From Shinisaurus crocodilurus (Eukaryota; Chordata; Lepidosauria; Squamata; Shinisauridae), in assembly GCA_021292165.1 (NCBI GenBank), contig JAHFWL010000426.1, positions 1 to 64,000 of the forward strand: a stretch of 64,000 nucleotides of DNA, written 5' to 3'. The translations under genes and the position numbers were made by a program. Below are positions 42,359-53,231 of this stretch, one piece after another. The notes under the pieces are model-generated. The model was not told the DNA's origin and made no database searches. It saw only the letters and a list, made by a program, of their open reading frames with translations. Position 1 is the stretch's first letter. Every line of letters begins with the position of its first letter.

Positions 42359-43322
42359 TGTGTCCTCTCTAAATCACTCACACATCATTAAGAGGGAGAA
42401 CTTTGTTTTCTGGGGGGCTGGGGGAGGCAACAACTAATCTGTAACCTAACCTCTCCTTTCAAGTCCCAAGTCCCCCTACAATCAACCTTTCCACCACTTT
42501 CCCCTTCAATTAACGGGCACACCTCTGAGGGCAGGGAGGTGAGTGGCTCCCCTTGGCCTTTCTTTTTTGCTGCTCTTGATGAATAGATAGAATAATAAAG
42601 GAGACTGAGGAATTATGTTTCCCTTTTGCTTCTTTTCCAAAAGAAAACATGGGGAGAAGATACAATGAACCATCAAGTACAGTAAGCATACCTTTATCTA
42701 TCTAGAGAGGCTTTTCAGGGGTCCCAGCAGGGTGCAGGAAGCTGAGGAAGAGATGGAAAACATCCCTTCCTTGAGCTTTCTTAAGTTAACTTACCTTAGG
42801 ACCCAAGTCGGTGCGTGGCAGAAGATTGTTACAATGGTGATGTTTATACCACCAAATAGAAAATATGCATTTTAGTATTCTGCCATGATGTGGAGGGGAA
42901 GTATAACAAAATATGTTTCAGATGAAATATATTGTTTGTTTGCCAAATGACTCTTAAAATGCAGTGCACAAGATAATAAAAAGAAATTCTAAAAGAAAGG
43001 GGGAAAGTCATTCCGCTACACGGAGCAGGCAGCGGTTGATTCTTGCTTCCATTACAGTTAGATCCCTGGTTGCTGCTGCCTGATGCTTTCCTGGCGTTCA
43101 GTCCCATCTTATCAGTAGTACTATGATGTTACTGACATTTAAAAAGGAATCTAAAAACAGTATCACAGTGAACTTGTGAACTCATTAATGTGTTGGTGTT
43201 GTATTGTTCGGCATACAACAAAATGCTTGCTGGGAGAGGAGCAACCGTAACTTTTGCCCAGGGCAGTAAAAACAACCTTAAGCAAGCTCCACCTGGGCCT
43301 GAGCTATAATGCTTTTAAAATG
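42359..43322. other. No recognisable feature
   Basis: Unique sequence, no repeat family and no coding domain seen. Confidence 0.5.
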
Positions 43323-43330
43323 GCCTAGAT

Positions 43331-44258
43331 CAGTGATGGCGAACCTATGGCACGGGTGCCACAGCTGGCACACAGGGACCTCTCTGTGGGCACTCGAGCC
43401 ATTGGTCACCAGATCGCGAAAAGACCGTCCCCTTCTGCAAAACACTAATGATTTTGTTCTTTCTCACAGTGTGGAACAGAATGATTTTATTCTAGAATTC
43501 CTGTTACAGAATTCTTTTCTACATTGTTATCACATTTAAAAGATTTTGAAGAATGATGCACAGAGCATGGCTTGGATGTAAAGCCCTAACAGTTGACCTG
43601 AGTGCTGCATGTGTTGCTCTCAAACTAACGGAGTATGAGCCAAGGTTTGACAAATTATCAGCATGCATGCAATAGCAAAAATCACATTAATTGTGCAAAA
43701 GCATGCCCAATGCAAACTTTTACCTAATGCAGTGTTTGCAGTCCAAGACATAAAGTGTTTAAAATGTGTTAAGCACATTTAGTTTTCTTGTTTATCTTGC
43801 TCATCCTAGTACAGGTTGACTTTTACTTTTACTAATCCGACACCTGTAGAAGCAGGGAAAGGACCCGGGTATAAGCTTGCCCCTTACAATTTCATGTCTG
43901 GCATCTAATCATATTACACGGGAGAATCCCTTATCCCCAAAATAACATGTGCCTAATTATTTAAAGTTTGTATAGATTGCCTTCAGGCTATGTGTACAAT
44001 GTAGTACTTATAATCATTTTTTTGAGTTGATGTTTTCCCCAACAAAAAAACTGTTTGTCTCATTGAAAGCTCGTTATTGTGTTTTTCTTTTAAGACAAAA
44101 GATGTTAATTAGTTCAGACAACTGTATGAGTTGTTTTTCTAAACGGAACAACCCGGGTATCAGTGTTGTAATTGCAGTGTGGCCACTTTGAATAATAAGT
44201 GTTGTTTTTTTTTGTGTTGCAGTTTGGGCACTCGGGCTCAAAAGGTTCGCCATCACTG
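43331..44258. mobile_element. OposCharlie1-like hAT non-autonomous element, exact target duplication
   Basis: Ends CAGTGATGGCGAACC and GGTTCGCCATCACTG are exact inverted repeats of 15 bp. GCCTAGAT is exact at 43323-43330 and 44259-44266. Sub-terminal text on the right, inverted, continues 'cgagtgcccaaactgcaac', which recalls the OposCharlie1/Charlie group of hAT elements. At 928 bp it lacks an intact transposase, and I see no recognisable transposase fragment. The family assignment is from memory of the terminal sequence. Confidence 0.88.
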
Positions 44259-44322
44259 GCCTAGATGGCTCTTCTCTCCTCAGGAAAGATTTGAAGAGCA
44301 GAACAGAGGTGGATGTGGATCT

Positions 44323-44356
44323 CTCTCTCTCTCTCTCTCTCTCCCTCCCTCTCTAG
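44323..44356. repeat. (TC)n microsatellite
   Basis: CT-rich run following the OposCharlie1-like element. Confidence 0.9.
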
Positions 44357-44819
44357 TTTGAGTCCCTATCAATGGAAGAATACTAGACAAACAGAGAACA
44401 CAATTACTCATGTGGCCATCACTGAAGAGAAACAGCATTACAGCTCTCCTGGGCTGCTAAGCAGCAGTGCTGGCGAAAAGGGGTATGGGTGAAGATGGAA
44501 CTGGGTAAGTTTATGACTTCCTTTATGGAGTCTAAAAAGTCTGAACGATAGGACTCCTCTCTGAAATCATGCACCTATAAAATATGAGATACTGAACAAA
44601 ATCGGTTCTTGTGATCAGTGGGAGGCACTCCATGCATCTGTAGCTGATTATTATTTTTTTATAGCCATTTACATTTCACATACCCCAGGGTGTCTGACGT
44701 AAAGCGCTTTAATGCACAGTGGCAGAAGTTCAGTCTGGATGATAAAATTATTTAACAGGCACTAATGGTGGAAGCTGTACCATCTGTGAGTACAGTGGAG
44801 GCTGTACTCACATCCTGAG

Positions 44820-44820
<1 letters not shown>

Positions 44821-44871
<51 letters not shown>
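44821..44871. repeat. (GAT)n microsatellite
   Basis: About 17 pure GAT units directly abut the 3' end of the antisense SINE, as expected for a tail that expanded after insertion. Confidence 0.95.
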
Positions 44872-45112
44872 CTCACCTTTTTTCCTCTTGCAAGGAACCC
44901 AAGGTGGCTTACATGGAATGCCTCCTCTTCATTTTATCCTCACAACAACCCTGTGAGGTAGGTTAGTAGGAGAGGTAGGTTGAAGTAGGTTAGGCTGAGA
45001 GTCAGTGACTGGCCCAAAGTCACCCAGTAAGCTTCTGAGTGGGGACTAGAACCCGGATCTCCCGAGTCCCAGCCCAAGAACACTCTCACCACCACACCAT
45101 GCTGGCTCTCTG
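44872..45112 (-). mobile_element. MIR-like tRNA SINE, antisense, full-length
   Basis: Reverse-complemented it reads 'gccagcatggtgtggtggtg', 'gggttctagtcccc', the SINE core and the L2-like tail 'ttgggttccttgcaag'. A tandem piece ('ctacttcaacctacctctcc' on the minus strand) is inserted between the core and 'cctcacagggttgttgtgag'. Confidence 0.9.
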
Positions 45113-45274
45113 AATTGCTGGCATAATCTTCTGGGAGGTGCCCTCTCTGGCCAAATGTAGGCTAATCACACTGCCTTGTAAATGCTCATTTAAAGTACTC
45201 AGACATTGTAAAATCCAGTCTGAATACAAACTTCAGATTCTATATTTCCCTACTCATAATTTCTAAATCCTTCC

Positions 45275-45430
45275 CTATCATACAAGGTGCCTTACCATTC
45301 TTAATCTCATTTACCTTCATAACAACCATGTGGGACAGGTTAGGCTGAAAGATGGTGTCTGGTCCATGACCAGCTAGTGAGCTCACTGGCTAAGCAGTAT
45401 TTTGCATCTGGATCTCCTGTGTCCAACAAA
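45275..45430 (-). mobile_element. Older MIR-like SINE fragment, antisense
   Basis: 'cataacaaccatgtgggaca', 'ggttaggctgaaagat' and 'catctggatctcctgtgtcc' parallel the antisense core and head of the family. It is diverged and lacks the tail. Confidence 0.6.
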
Positions 45431-45611
45431 GACATCTCTGTGCACACTGAACTGGTGGCCTTGATGCATACAAATCAACGCACGGTCAGGGGCAGACACG
45501 TAGAGCTTTTTTTTTTAAAAGTAAGGCTTGGAAGCCTGCAGCTGATCAAGAGGACAGAGAAGGGGAGACATGCAGATATTACCTGGAGAGAAAGATACAT
45601 TTGGCACACTG

Positions 45612-45692
45612 AATTACAGCACAATCCTTTGCATATTTATCGAGAAGGGATTTACTCAGTCCCAGGTAAGTGTGCCTAGGATTGCAGCCTCA
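45612..45692. repeat. Palindromic relic (family C)
   Basis: 'gcacaatcctttgcatattt' and 'gtgtgcctaggattgcagcc' are facing ends, with 'ggatttactcagtcccaggt' between. It matches the family at 55079. Confidence 0.6.
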
Positions 45693-46248
45693 GCTCGGGA
45701 GGGCATAGGAGGGCCAGATTACAGATGAGGTTAAATGCATGAAAACACTGAATGTGATTTAAAACCCTCTTCCCCACACTGAGACGGAGAATCCCTCTAC
45801 GCCCCAGGGCTACTCAATGCAATAAAGGACAGGGCTAGTGTATATTTTATATAGTTGAGTCAAAGAAGGCATTTCATCAAGGGTTGCCTATCATGTTATA
45901 GTACTGTAGGAGTCAAAACGCCGCCATTGCCAACATTTCCTGGAGGTATGAAAGATATCCATGTCCTCTGTGGTCCCCACCTGTTTAGCCCTGCATCCCT
46001 TCCTGTGCCTCAGCTCTGCCCTTCCCTGGCTGTCTTGAAAGGCCTTCCTCGTCTCCTTCATCCAGAAAAATGGTTGATTTAACCTTGACGGCCGCTTATC
46101 GACTGCATCGCTCTGTCGTAGCTGCAAGAGCTAAATTGTTTTCCATTGTCCGTGAACTGAATGGGGCAAGGGCTCCACTGAGCATAGGTTTAGAGCCGCA
46201 CTTTAATTTGTACAGCTTGTGATCAAAATGCAACAGGTAACAAAAAAG
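45693..46248. other. Unique sequence, candidate conserved non-coding element
   Basis: About 46070-46240 contains no repeat and has regulatory-like composition ('gacggccgcttatcgactgc', 'gagctaaattgttttccatt'). No coding domain. Function is an inference. Confidence 0.35.
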
Positions 46249-46258
46249 TGTGTGTGCG

Positions 46259-46303
<45 letters not shown>
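46249..46303. repeat. (TG)(CG)n(CA)n alternating tract
   Basis: TGTGTG, then six or seven CG steps, then a long CA run. It alternates purine and pyrimidine throughout, the pattern that favours left-handed DNA. Confidence 0.93.
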
Positions 46304-46307
<4 letters not shown>

Positions 46308-46842
46308 ATTTCCCAACATGCTGTCTACTCCCCTGGCACATCAGCTTCTGTTTTTCTTTGCAGGCAGGGGACATGGCACCCGGCTTTTTAACTCAATTCA
46401 TCTTGTGACTGGATGCAATACCCGGAAAAGAACAGAAGGCTGTTAGGAGTAGAAAGGTCTGGACAAATAAATGGGGCAGAGGGGGAAGGGAAGGAACAAT
46501 CAACACTGTTTTGCTAGAATCCATCTTTTATTATCCAAGCTCCCTCCTCCGTGGTATTTTAGGATGGCCATCTGTCCCAGATTTGCGGGGGCGGGGACGG
46601 GGGCTTGCTCTGCCATTGCTGGTTTGTATATCTTAAGAGATGTATATTCATGCAAATCAATGCAAATTTGGTACAGCTGATTGCTTAGTATTGTGATTGT
46701 CTTAAACAACAACAACAATTGGCTTCCAGAATCCCACAGATCAGATGCAAACTCTTTGGTACTGCTATAATCCTCCTAGCCAATTGCTAATGCATGTTAG
46801 CCCCCGGCCTACTATTGTAACACAGCCCTGTGCTTCTCTACC

Positions 46843-46844
<2 letters not shown>

Positions 46845-46889
<45 letters not shown>

Positions 46890-46897
46890 CACACACA
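46845..46897. repeat. (AC)n microsatellite interrupted by a hAT
   Basis: AC run of about 26 units ending at the hAT that starts at 46898. The array resumes beyond the element at 48412-48424. Confidence 0.95.
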
Positions 46898-47208
46898 CAG
46901 GGCCGGTGCTACCATTAGGCCAACTAGGCGGCTGCCTAGGGCGCTGGGCTAAAGGAGGCGCCAGAAATGCCTTGGGGGGAAAAAAATACATCACGTATTT
47001 TACCAAGTTTGTTTTACCAATCATGTCCTGTGGCGGGGAAGGGAAGGCGAAAGAAGCGCACCCCTCCCTCTCTCTCCTCCAGCTCGTTACCAGGAACAGC
47101 AGCAGGCAGGCTCCTCCTCACAACCAGCATCAAAAGAGGCAGAGAAGGCTACAGACTGGAGGAGGGGAGGCGGGCAGGGGCCAATGATGGGAGGCTGGTG
47201 GGCGGCTG

Positions 47209-47364
47209 GAAGGATACACCTGCAAACACCTCCTTCGCCTTCCCTCTCAAGGATGCACCTGCAAACACCTCCTTCACCTTCCCTCTCAAGGATGCACCTG
47301 CAAACACCTCCTTCACCTTCCCTCTCAAGGATGCACCTGCAAACACCTCCTTCGCCTTCCCTCC
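47209..47364. repeat. 39-bp minisatellite, four units
   Basis: Units start at 47209, 47248, 47287 and 47326. Each contains 'cacctgcaaacacctccttc' followed by 'ccttccctc'. Differences between units are single bases. Since 39 is a multiple of three, all frames stay open through it, which explains the long shadow frames. Confidence 0.95.
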
Positions 47365-47544
47365 CTCGCGTGAGCCTCAGGTTCCTCAGCTCAAGGTCCC
47401 CTGAAAGCAGTTATTTCCAGCAACCAGGGAGGGACTTCGCGGAATTTTGGCAACATCCCTAGGAGGGAGGGAAAGGTATTTTAAGCTAGCTGGGGCTCCA
47501 ATGTTTTAATTATTTACCATGCTATTTCTGTGTTTTGGTTTTAA

Positions 47545-47757
47545 ATGGTTTTAGGATGCAATCCTATGCGTGTTTGGAGGGGGGGGGATCCTACAACTCC
47601 CAGCATTCCCCAGCCAGCCATGCGCAATCCTATGCACGTTGAGGTAGAAAAAAGCCCCACAACTCCCAGCGTTCCAACAGCCAGCCATGCTGGCTGGTGA
47701 ATGCTGGGAGTTGCAGGGCTTTTTTCTGCCTCAACGTGTTTAGGATTGTGCCCTGAG
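47545..47757. mobile_element. Hairpin family B copy, with a repeated left arm, nested in hAT
   Basis: 'ggatgcaatcctatgcgtgt' starts a first left arm and 'gcgcaatcctatgcacgttg' a second. One right arm follows: 'gaatgctgggagttgcaggg' and 'caacgtgtttaggattgtgc'. This is one and a half copies in tandem. Confidence 0.8.
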
Positions 47758-48591
47758 CTGTTGATGTTTCTTTACTGTACTTTGAATATTGTTGTCTGCC
47801 TTGAGCACTAGGCTGGTAAAGGGAAAGACAGGATAATATACATTATTCTGATAAAGAAATATTGCAACAAAGTGATAGAGGAGGGGAAGTAGCAAGTTTC
47901 GTAAATCCCCTCCTAAATTTGAACCAGATGATCCACGGGCTCTCTCTTTGCTATGTTTCTACTACATGCATCCCCCCCCCTGCAACCCAGAAGGTGTACG
48001 AGTCAAACCGGTGTCTCTGCACCTCCACCCTGCGAGGTAGGACAGGCTGCAAGACGCCCTTTTGTCTCTATTCCTCACAGGTAGCGCCACCACACCTCTC
48101 TCACATCCTTTTTTCATATCCCTTGTGCTGCCTGCAGGAAGAGACAGGCTTTTACATATATATGGAGTAGGAGAAGGCCCTTGGGAGTTCCTGGCATAGC
48201 TGGGCTGATGTTGCCTCTTTGCTTTCCTCGTGAACACAAAGGAAAAGTCTCAAAGTCCACAAAGTTTTTCTATGGGGCTCGGCAGTTCCCAGGGAGGGAA
48301 ATTTATTTCATAATGGGCAAAGGGCTGGAGGGAGGGAGGGCTCAAGTGGGAAGGGGGGGCGCTAAATATCTGATCTTGCCTAGGGCACCAAATTGCCTTG
48401 CACCGGGCCTGCACACACACACACGGCACATTCCCTCAGGGAATCATGGGAACTGTAGTTTAGGATGTTGCTGAGAATTTTCTTTTTCAGCTCTCTGCTA
48501 ATCTGGATCTCCTTTGCGTAATTGTAATTTCAGGGTTTCTTGGGAAGAAATGTCGACAGTTAAACACCTATTTCAGCTTGTAGAGCCTAAT

Positions 48592-48730
48592 GCAGGGCTC
48601 TCCAAGCTTGGGTCCCCAGATGTTGCTGGACTACAGCTCCCAGAATCCCTTGCCATTAGCCATGCTGGCTGGGTATGCTGGGAGCTGTAGGCCAGCAACA
48701 TCTGGGGACCCAAGGTTGGAGAGCCCTGCT
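48592..48730. mobile_element. Palindromic hAT-like MITE (hairpin family A)
   Basis: CAGGGCTCTCCAAGCTTGGG and CCCAAGGTTGGAGAGCCCTG are the ends. Internal 'cagatgttgctgga' pairs with 'ccagcaacatctg'. Flanks GCCTAATG and CTCTAATG agree at 6 of 8. Confidence 0.88.
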
Positions 48731-50869
48731 CTAATGGTTCTTCAAGACAGAGATGGCCAGCTTCTAGCGCTACCAATCAAAAGACATTACACAGCTATCC
48801 TGTCTTTTCCCCCTTAACGGATTTTCTGTGGAAAGAAAAAAGATGGAAGAAATGGTGGGAAAACACGGGAGTGTTACAAGTGGAAGAGGATGCCATATGG
48901 ATGTTGTGCCTCCATGTGGGATGGAGAAGGAGGACATAGGGCAACTGAGCCAGAGTGTGTTTGGGGACGTGTCATCTGCAGCCTGACCCAGCTGTGCTGC
49001 CTTGCCAACCAGTGCTGGCTTAAAAGACAGGCCCCAAACACACTTCAGACGCTGGACGCAATTGTTGTTGCAATCAGCCCGCCGTAGCCAGACGCTCTTG
49101 TCAGCTCCCGGACTGAGACCTGTGAATTTTGACTCCAGAATGACCTTGACGACTCTTTGGCCTGCTCCTAAACTGGTTTGTGTTTGCTCGACTTCGGAGA
49201 CATATTGTGGCTTCTAACCTTGGACTGTGATAACGACCATGGCTTATCTCTGGACTGGACTAATTTACAACAATGGACTGCCAGTAAAATTCCGTAAAAT
49301 GTGGCAGCATGATTGGACATTAACAGAGCAATCCTACAGCTCCAAGACAGCATCTAGAGGGCCATAGGATTTTTTCAGATTCCCAGATCCAAGGTCAGGA
49401 AAGAGCTCCGCCGTCGGATCTGGGCCCCCATACTCGAATTCCCGTCTCCCCTCCCCCCCCGCAGCTGGTGCGGAAAGAACCACACTGGCTGCTTCTCCAA
49501 GGTCACAAGAAGCAGAAGGGGTTGAGGGGGCAGGGCGGGGAAGAGACTGGCACCAGCAAGATACCACATATTCTGGTGGTGCCTCAGCATCCTTCCCTCC
49601 CCCCCTCCAAAGTGCCGCAGTTATATGGCCAAAATCGTCATTTAGCTGCTTTGCAGAGTGGGAGGAGCACAGAGGTGACCTTCGCCTCTGCACTTCTCCC
49701 TCTCTGCAGAGGATATTCGTAATCCTCTGGGTTCGGAGGGCTACATCATGCATCCCCAGTGGATTGCACCCTAAAAAGTCTTATCTGGAAGCATCCTATC
49801 AAGACATAGAAAGATGAATAACATATCCATTCCTAGTTCTTGTTACTATTAATTCTTCCTCATAAATTCAAGAACCCAATCCAAGTATTGGCAGCCATTT
49901 TCCTACCATTCCAATACTGAAAATATTTATCAATTCCCTTTAATGAATTTTTACAAGTGATGCTAAGAATACGGTAACTCTCAGTTCAGAATGCATCACT
50001 TGTGATTTTTTTTAAATGAGAGACAAAGTGGAAGAGCGCCATTTAAACATTAAATGCACAGGCTAAGTCAATGCAATATAAAATCCATTTTTTTCAGCCC
50101 ACTCCTAAACATGTTGACTCAAAAGTGATTTCTTAATGGGACTTGAAAACTATAACTTACCAAGCTCCAATTCATACATTACCATGGTGTTTGGGAGCCA
50201 TTTCCCCATGGCTTCTTCCCATGCCACTCTGGTAATGTATAGATCAGGAAACCATGCAGTCACAGCTGAGTCTTTGGTTCTGGATGTTGCTGCACTTATG
50301 CTCTGTTTTCAGGGATGCTGGGCCTGGGAAGGAGTCAGGAACGGTCCCATCGTTGTTGCAAACAGAACAGCAACCCAGCACTAGCACAAAAGGTCCGTAC
50401 ACAGAACGAACACTAGGATGGCAGCTAGGCAAGCCAGAGGACAGGATACCACATCAATATCCTGGTGTAAGCAGTAGTGCAGTAGTGTGACCACAGTAGA
50501 TGAATCATAAGTTCATGCTGTGCTACTTGTAAAAACAGTCTTAGTCCTGTAGAGTTCGCCATTGTCAAGATCACAAATTCCGTATTTTCGGAATTCTATG
50601 ACGGTCTAGTAACCTAACCGTGATAGATGAGTTGTAAGCTATAACATTTACATTATCCATGTATAAGCAGCACATCTCATCCTGTATGGCACAGGGAAGG
50701 CCTGGCTTCCACCGACACAGCTTGGCTGGGGAACATCCATCCCCACTTTTGGGTCAAGACGTTGACCATACCTGTTGTGTGGAAAATACCTTCACCCATC
50801 TATATTTCAAAGAATATATTTCAAAGCATAATGAAGCAACACTTTTAGATCTTCCACAATTTTATTATG
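48731..50869. other. Unassigned sequence
   Basis: About 49000-49320 is prose-like unique DNA and may be transposon interior. About 49320-49780 carries 'gagcaatcctacagctcc' on the left and 'tggattgcaccctaaa' on the right, weak inverted ends related to family B. Open frames show no domains. I assign no gene. Confidence 0.4.
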
Positions 50870-51083
50870 ATAGCTATTTTTTCCTGCAAGGAACCCAAGG
50901 CAGCTTACATAATCCTCCTCCTCCTCTCCATTTTATCCTCACAACAACCCTGTGAGGTAGCTTAGGCTGAGAGTCAGTGACTGGCCCAAAGTCACCCAGT
51001 GAGTTTCATGGCCGAGTGGGGACTAGAACCCAGATCTCCCGAGTCCCAGTCCAACACTCTCACCACTACAGCACACTAGCTAT
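50870..51083 (-). mobile_element. MIR-like tRNA SINE, antisense
   Basis: Reverse complement has 'gctagtgtgctgtagtggtg', 'gggttctagtcccc', the core and the L2-like tail up to 'ttgggttccttgcagg'. Close to full length. Confidence 0.92.
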
Positions 51084-51681
51084 AGATAGATGGGATTAGC
51101 AGCAGTATTTACCTGAGCTGGAAGCCACCAAATATCAGTATGTCCTTTCCTCCTCAATGCTGCTATTTGAGCACAGCACTTTCCTTTAGCATTTTCACTT
51201 TCCCCACTATTGCCCAGAAAGGTCAAAGTAAATCAGCAGCCGTGGGAGGCTCAGGATAGCAGAATGCGGTCTCAGCTGGGTGCCAATTAGCAAGAAGTGC
51301 AATTGGCTGCATGCAGAAAGTTACAGAGACATTTATTTTGGCTTCACTTTTTAATCCCCTTAGGCTGAGAGAGCAGCAAGTGATAGGACTAGGGTGGCCA
51401 AGTGTCCTACTTTACAGAGGGCAGCCCTCTAGTCTGGAGAGCTTGCTGGGAACAGTCCTCGATTTGATGGGTTGTCCAGTCCAACTCTGGTTTTAAGAAG
51501 GGGAGAGCCAGCAGGGGCCTTGAAGTTGCCCATCAATGGTTAGCACCTGGAAAGCAGTCTGAGCAGCCACACAGGTCACCTGGTCACAGTCTTCTCCATG
51601 GTGAGGAGATGTCTTGTATTTCTATTCAAACAATCATGATTAGTTCTACATTTGCACGTATACATATACATTTGCATATTG

Positions 51682-51835
51682 ATTGATTGATTGATTTCAT
51701 TTTTATACCACCCAATAGCCGAGGCTCTCTGGGCGGTTCACAGCAATTAACAAGACAGTCCCTGCCCGCAGGCTTACAATCTAAAAAGGCACGACACACA
51801 AGGAAAAAGGAATGGGGAGGGAAGAAGGGGGAATA
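51682..51835 (-). mobile_element. LINE 3'-end fragment nested in a hAT-like element
   Basis: An (ATTG)n tail, then 'ttttataccacccaatagcc', 'gctctctgggcggttcac' and 'cccgcaggcttacaatctaa': a common squamate LINE 3' UTR, antisense. The LINE subfamily is not certain. Confidence 0.7.
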
Positions 51836-51851
51836 TTAATTAATACTCCTG

Positions 51852-52040
51852 GCAGGGCTGGTGGAATGGCCCTGCGCTCCCTCTCTTCTCCCTCTGCACA
51901 GCCTGCTGGAATGGCTGCTGCTGGTGGCAGTTGAGGGAGGAGGAGCCTTCAGGGGGGCGGCCCTTCAGCAGGGCTGGTGGAATGGCCCTGCGCTCCCTCT
52001 CTTCTCCCTCCTCTCAGCCTGCTGGAATGGCTGGTGGTGG
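51852..52040. repeat. 116-bp tandem duplication
   Basis: 'gcagggctggtggaatggcc' begins at 51852 and again at 51968, each followed by 'ctgcgctccctctcttctcc' and 'cagcctgctggaatggctg'. One full and one partial unit. Confidence 0.9.
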
Positions 52041-52530
52041 TAATTTTAGGTGGTGCACTGGTAAAAAAAAAAAAAAAAAGTCAATTGAAGCCAAATTGTG
52101 TAATATGACCTAATGTTTGGAGGGAATGGACTCTTTAAAATGCAAAGTCCCTCTTTGGGTGATAGAAAATCATCTACCTCAGGTGGTAGATCCCGCCCTG
52201 GTGAATCTGCTGATAACTGTTCCTTTTCCGGTTTGGCCTTAGTTCACAGTGACACAGGTGAGAAGATGAGTCTGCAACACAGCAGTGTAAAACAGTACCC
52301 AATTCTCCATTTGGCAAAGTGAAATTAGAAATAGAAATGTTATACAGATTGCTGTCCTCCTTCATCCTCTTTTCTGGTGATGCATTTCCTCTTTTTTTGG
52401 CAACGCACAGCACAAGTGGCCACCCTAGATAGGACAGAGTATCCATGCCCAACAGTAGCATGATAGGCAGAAACTTAGGAGGTGCCGCTTTCTGCTGAGC
52501 AAAACTTGGCCTAAACAGGGCTAGAAATTC

Positions 52531-53231
52531 TTCCTAGACAACCAATCAGTGCATGACGGTGAGGACTCAGGGATGTGTGAATCAGCAAATCTTGAGCTCG
52601 CCAAAGGTGAGCTTCAACATGCCATCTTGAAGCTCATTCTGACTCGAGTCTGTATCAGATTGCAAGCTTTGTTGTTTTTTTCCACATGAAAATTCATGCA
52701 TATCTTTGTGCGTATTTCTTCAAATGTATGCGTCGTGTGCATCTTTGAAATGTACGCATTCTTTTCCCATTGATTAAAGCATATTTGTGCACATTTTTCA
52801 AAAGTATGCATTTTTTCATGCACATTTTTTCAGATGTACACATTCTGTCAAACACATTTTTTTGGGGGGGGGGTCTGCGAATTACATTGTAAAATCGGAA
52901 ATGTATGGACTTTGACCACAGATCGCATCCGAGTCTCTCTTTGGTTCGGAAGCTGTGAACTGGGTGAATCCTATCAAAATGAACTGAAATGAGTCTCACA
53001 TCTCTAAACTGTGCGTACATTTCAAAGATGCACACGATGCATACATTTGACGAAATATGCACAAAGATATGCATGGATTTTCATGTGGAAAAAAACAACA
53101 AAGCTTGCAATCTGATACAGACTCGAGTCAGAATGAGCTTCAAGATGGCATGTGGAGAACTTTGGCGAGCTCAAGATTTGCTGATCACACATCCCTGGCC
53201 TCACCGTCATGCACCGATTGGTTGTCTAGGT
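52531..53231. mobile_element. Long inverted repeat, probable foldback DNA transposon
   Basis: The first about 230 bp and the last about 230 bp are inverted copies: CCTAGACAACCAATCAGTGC on the left answers 'gcaccgattggttgtctagg' on the right, and 'actcgagtctgtatcagatt' answers 'aatctgatacagactcgagt'. Pairing runs to at least 'tttgaaatgtacgca'/'tgcgtacatttcaaa'. About 230 bp of unpaired spacer separates the arms. No coding domain is present. No clear target duplication was found, so the superfamily is unknown. Confidence 0.85.

Larger units (their letters stand above)
46898..48411. mobile_element. hAT element (1.5 kb, CAGGGCCGGTGC family) inserted in (AC)n
   Basis: Ends CAGGGCCGGTGCTACC and GCACCGGGCCTG (inverted). 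The flanks are both CACACACA, consistent with an 8-bp duplication, although the target is itself repetitive. The sub-termini equal those of the 166-bp form at 23482, so that form is a deletion derivative of something like this. A 39-bp minisatellite (47209-47364) and a hairpin family B insertion (47545-47757) lie inside. Open frames up to 145 codons follow the minisatellite and composition. I recognise no transposase. Confidence 0.9.
51390..52427 (+). mobile_element. hAT-like element with TAGGGTGGCCA ends, exact target duplication
   Basis: Inverted ends are TAGGGTGGCCAAGTG and CAAGTGGCCACCCTA, each 11 bp identical at the terminus. GATAGGAC is exact at 51382-51389 and 52428-52435. A LINE 3' piece (51682-51835) and a two-unit 116-bp repeat lie inside. 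A related copy lies at 29414. It encodes no transposase that I recognise. Confidence 0.9.

Noticed and set aside
47149..47462. Repetitive protein with 13-residue units
   Set aside because: It is a 39-bp minisatellite inside a non-autonomous hAT and is open in several frames.
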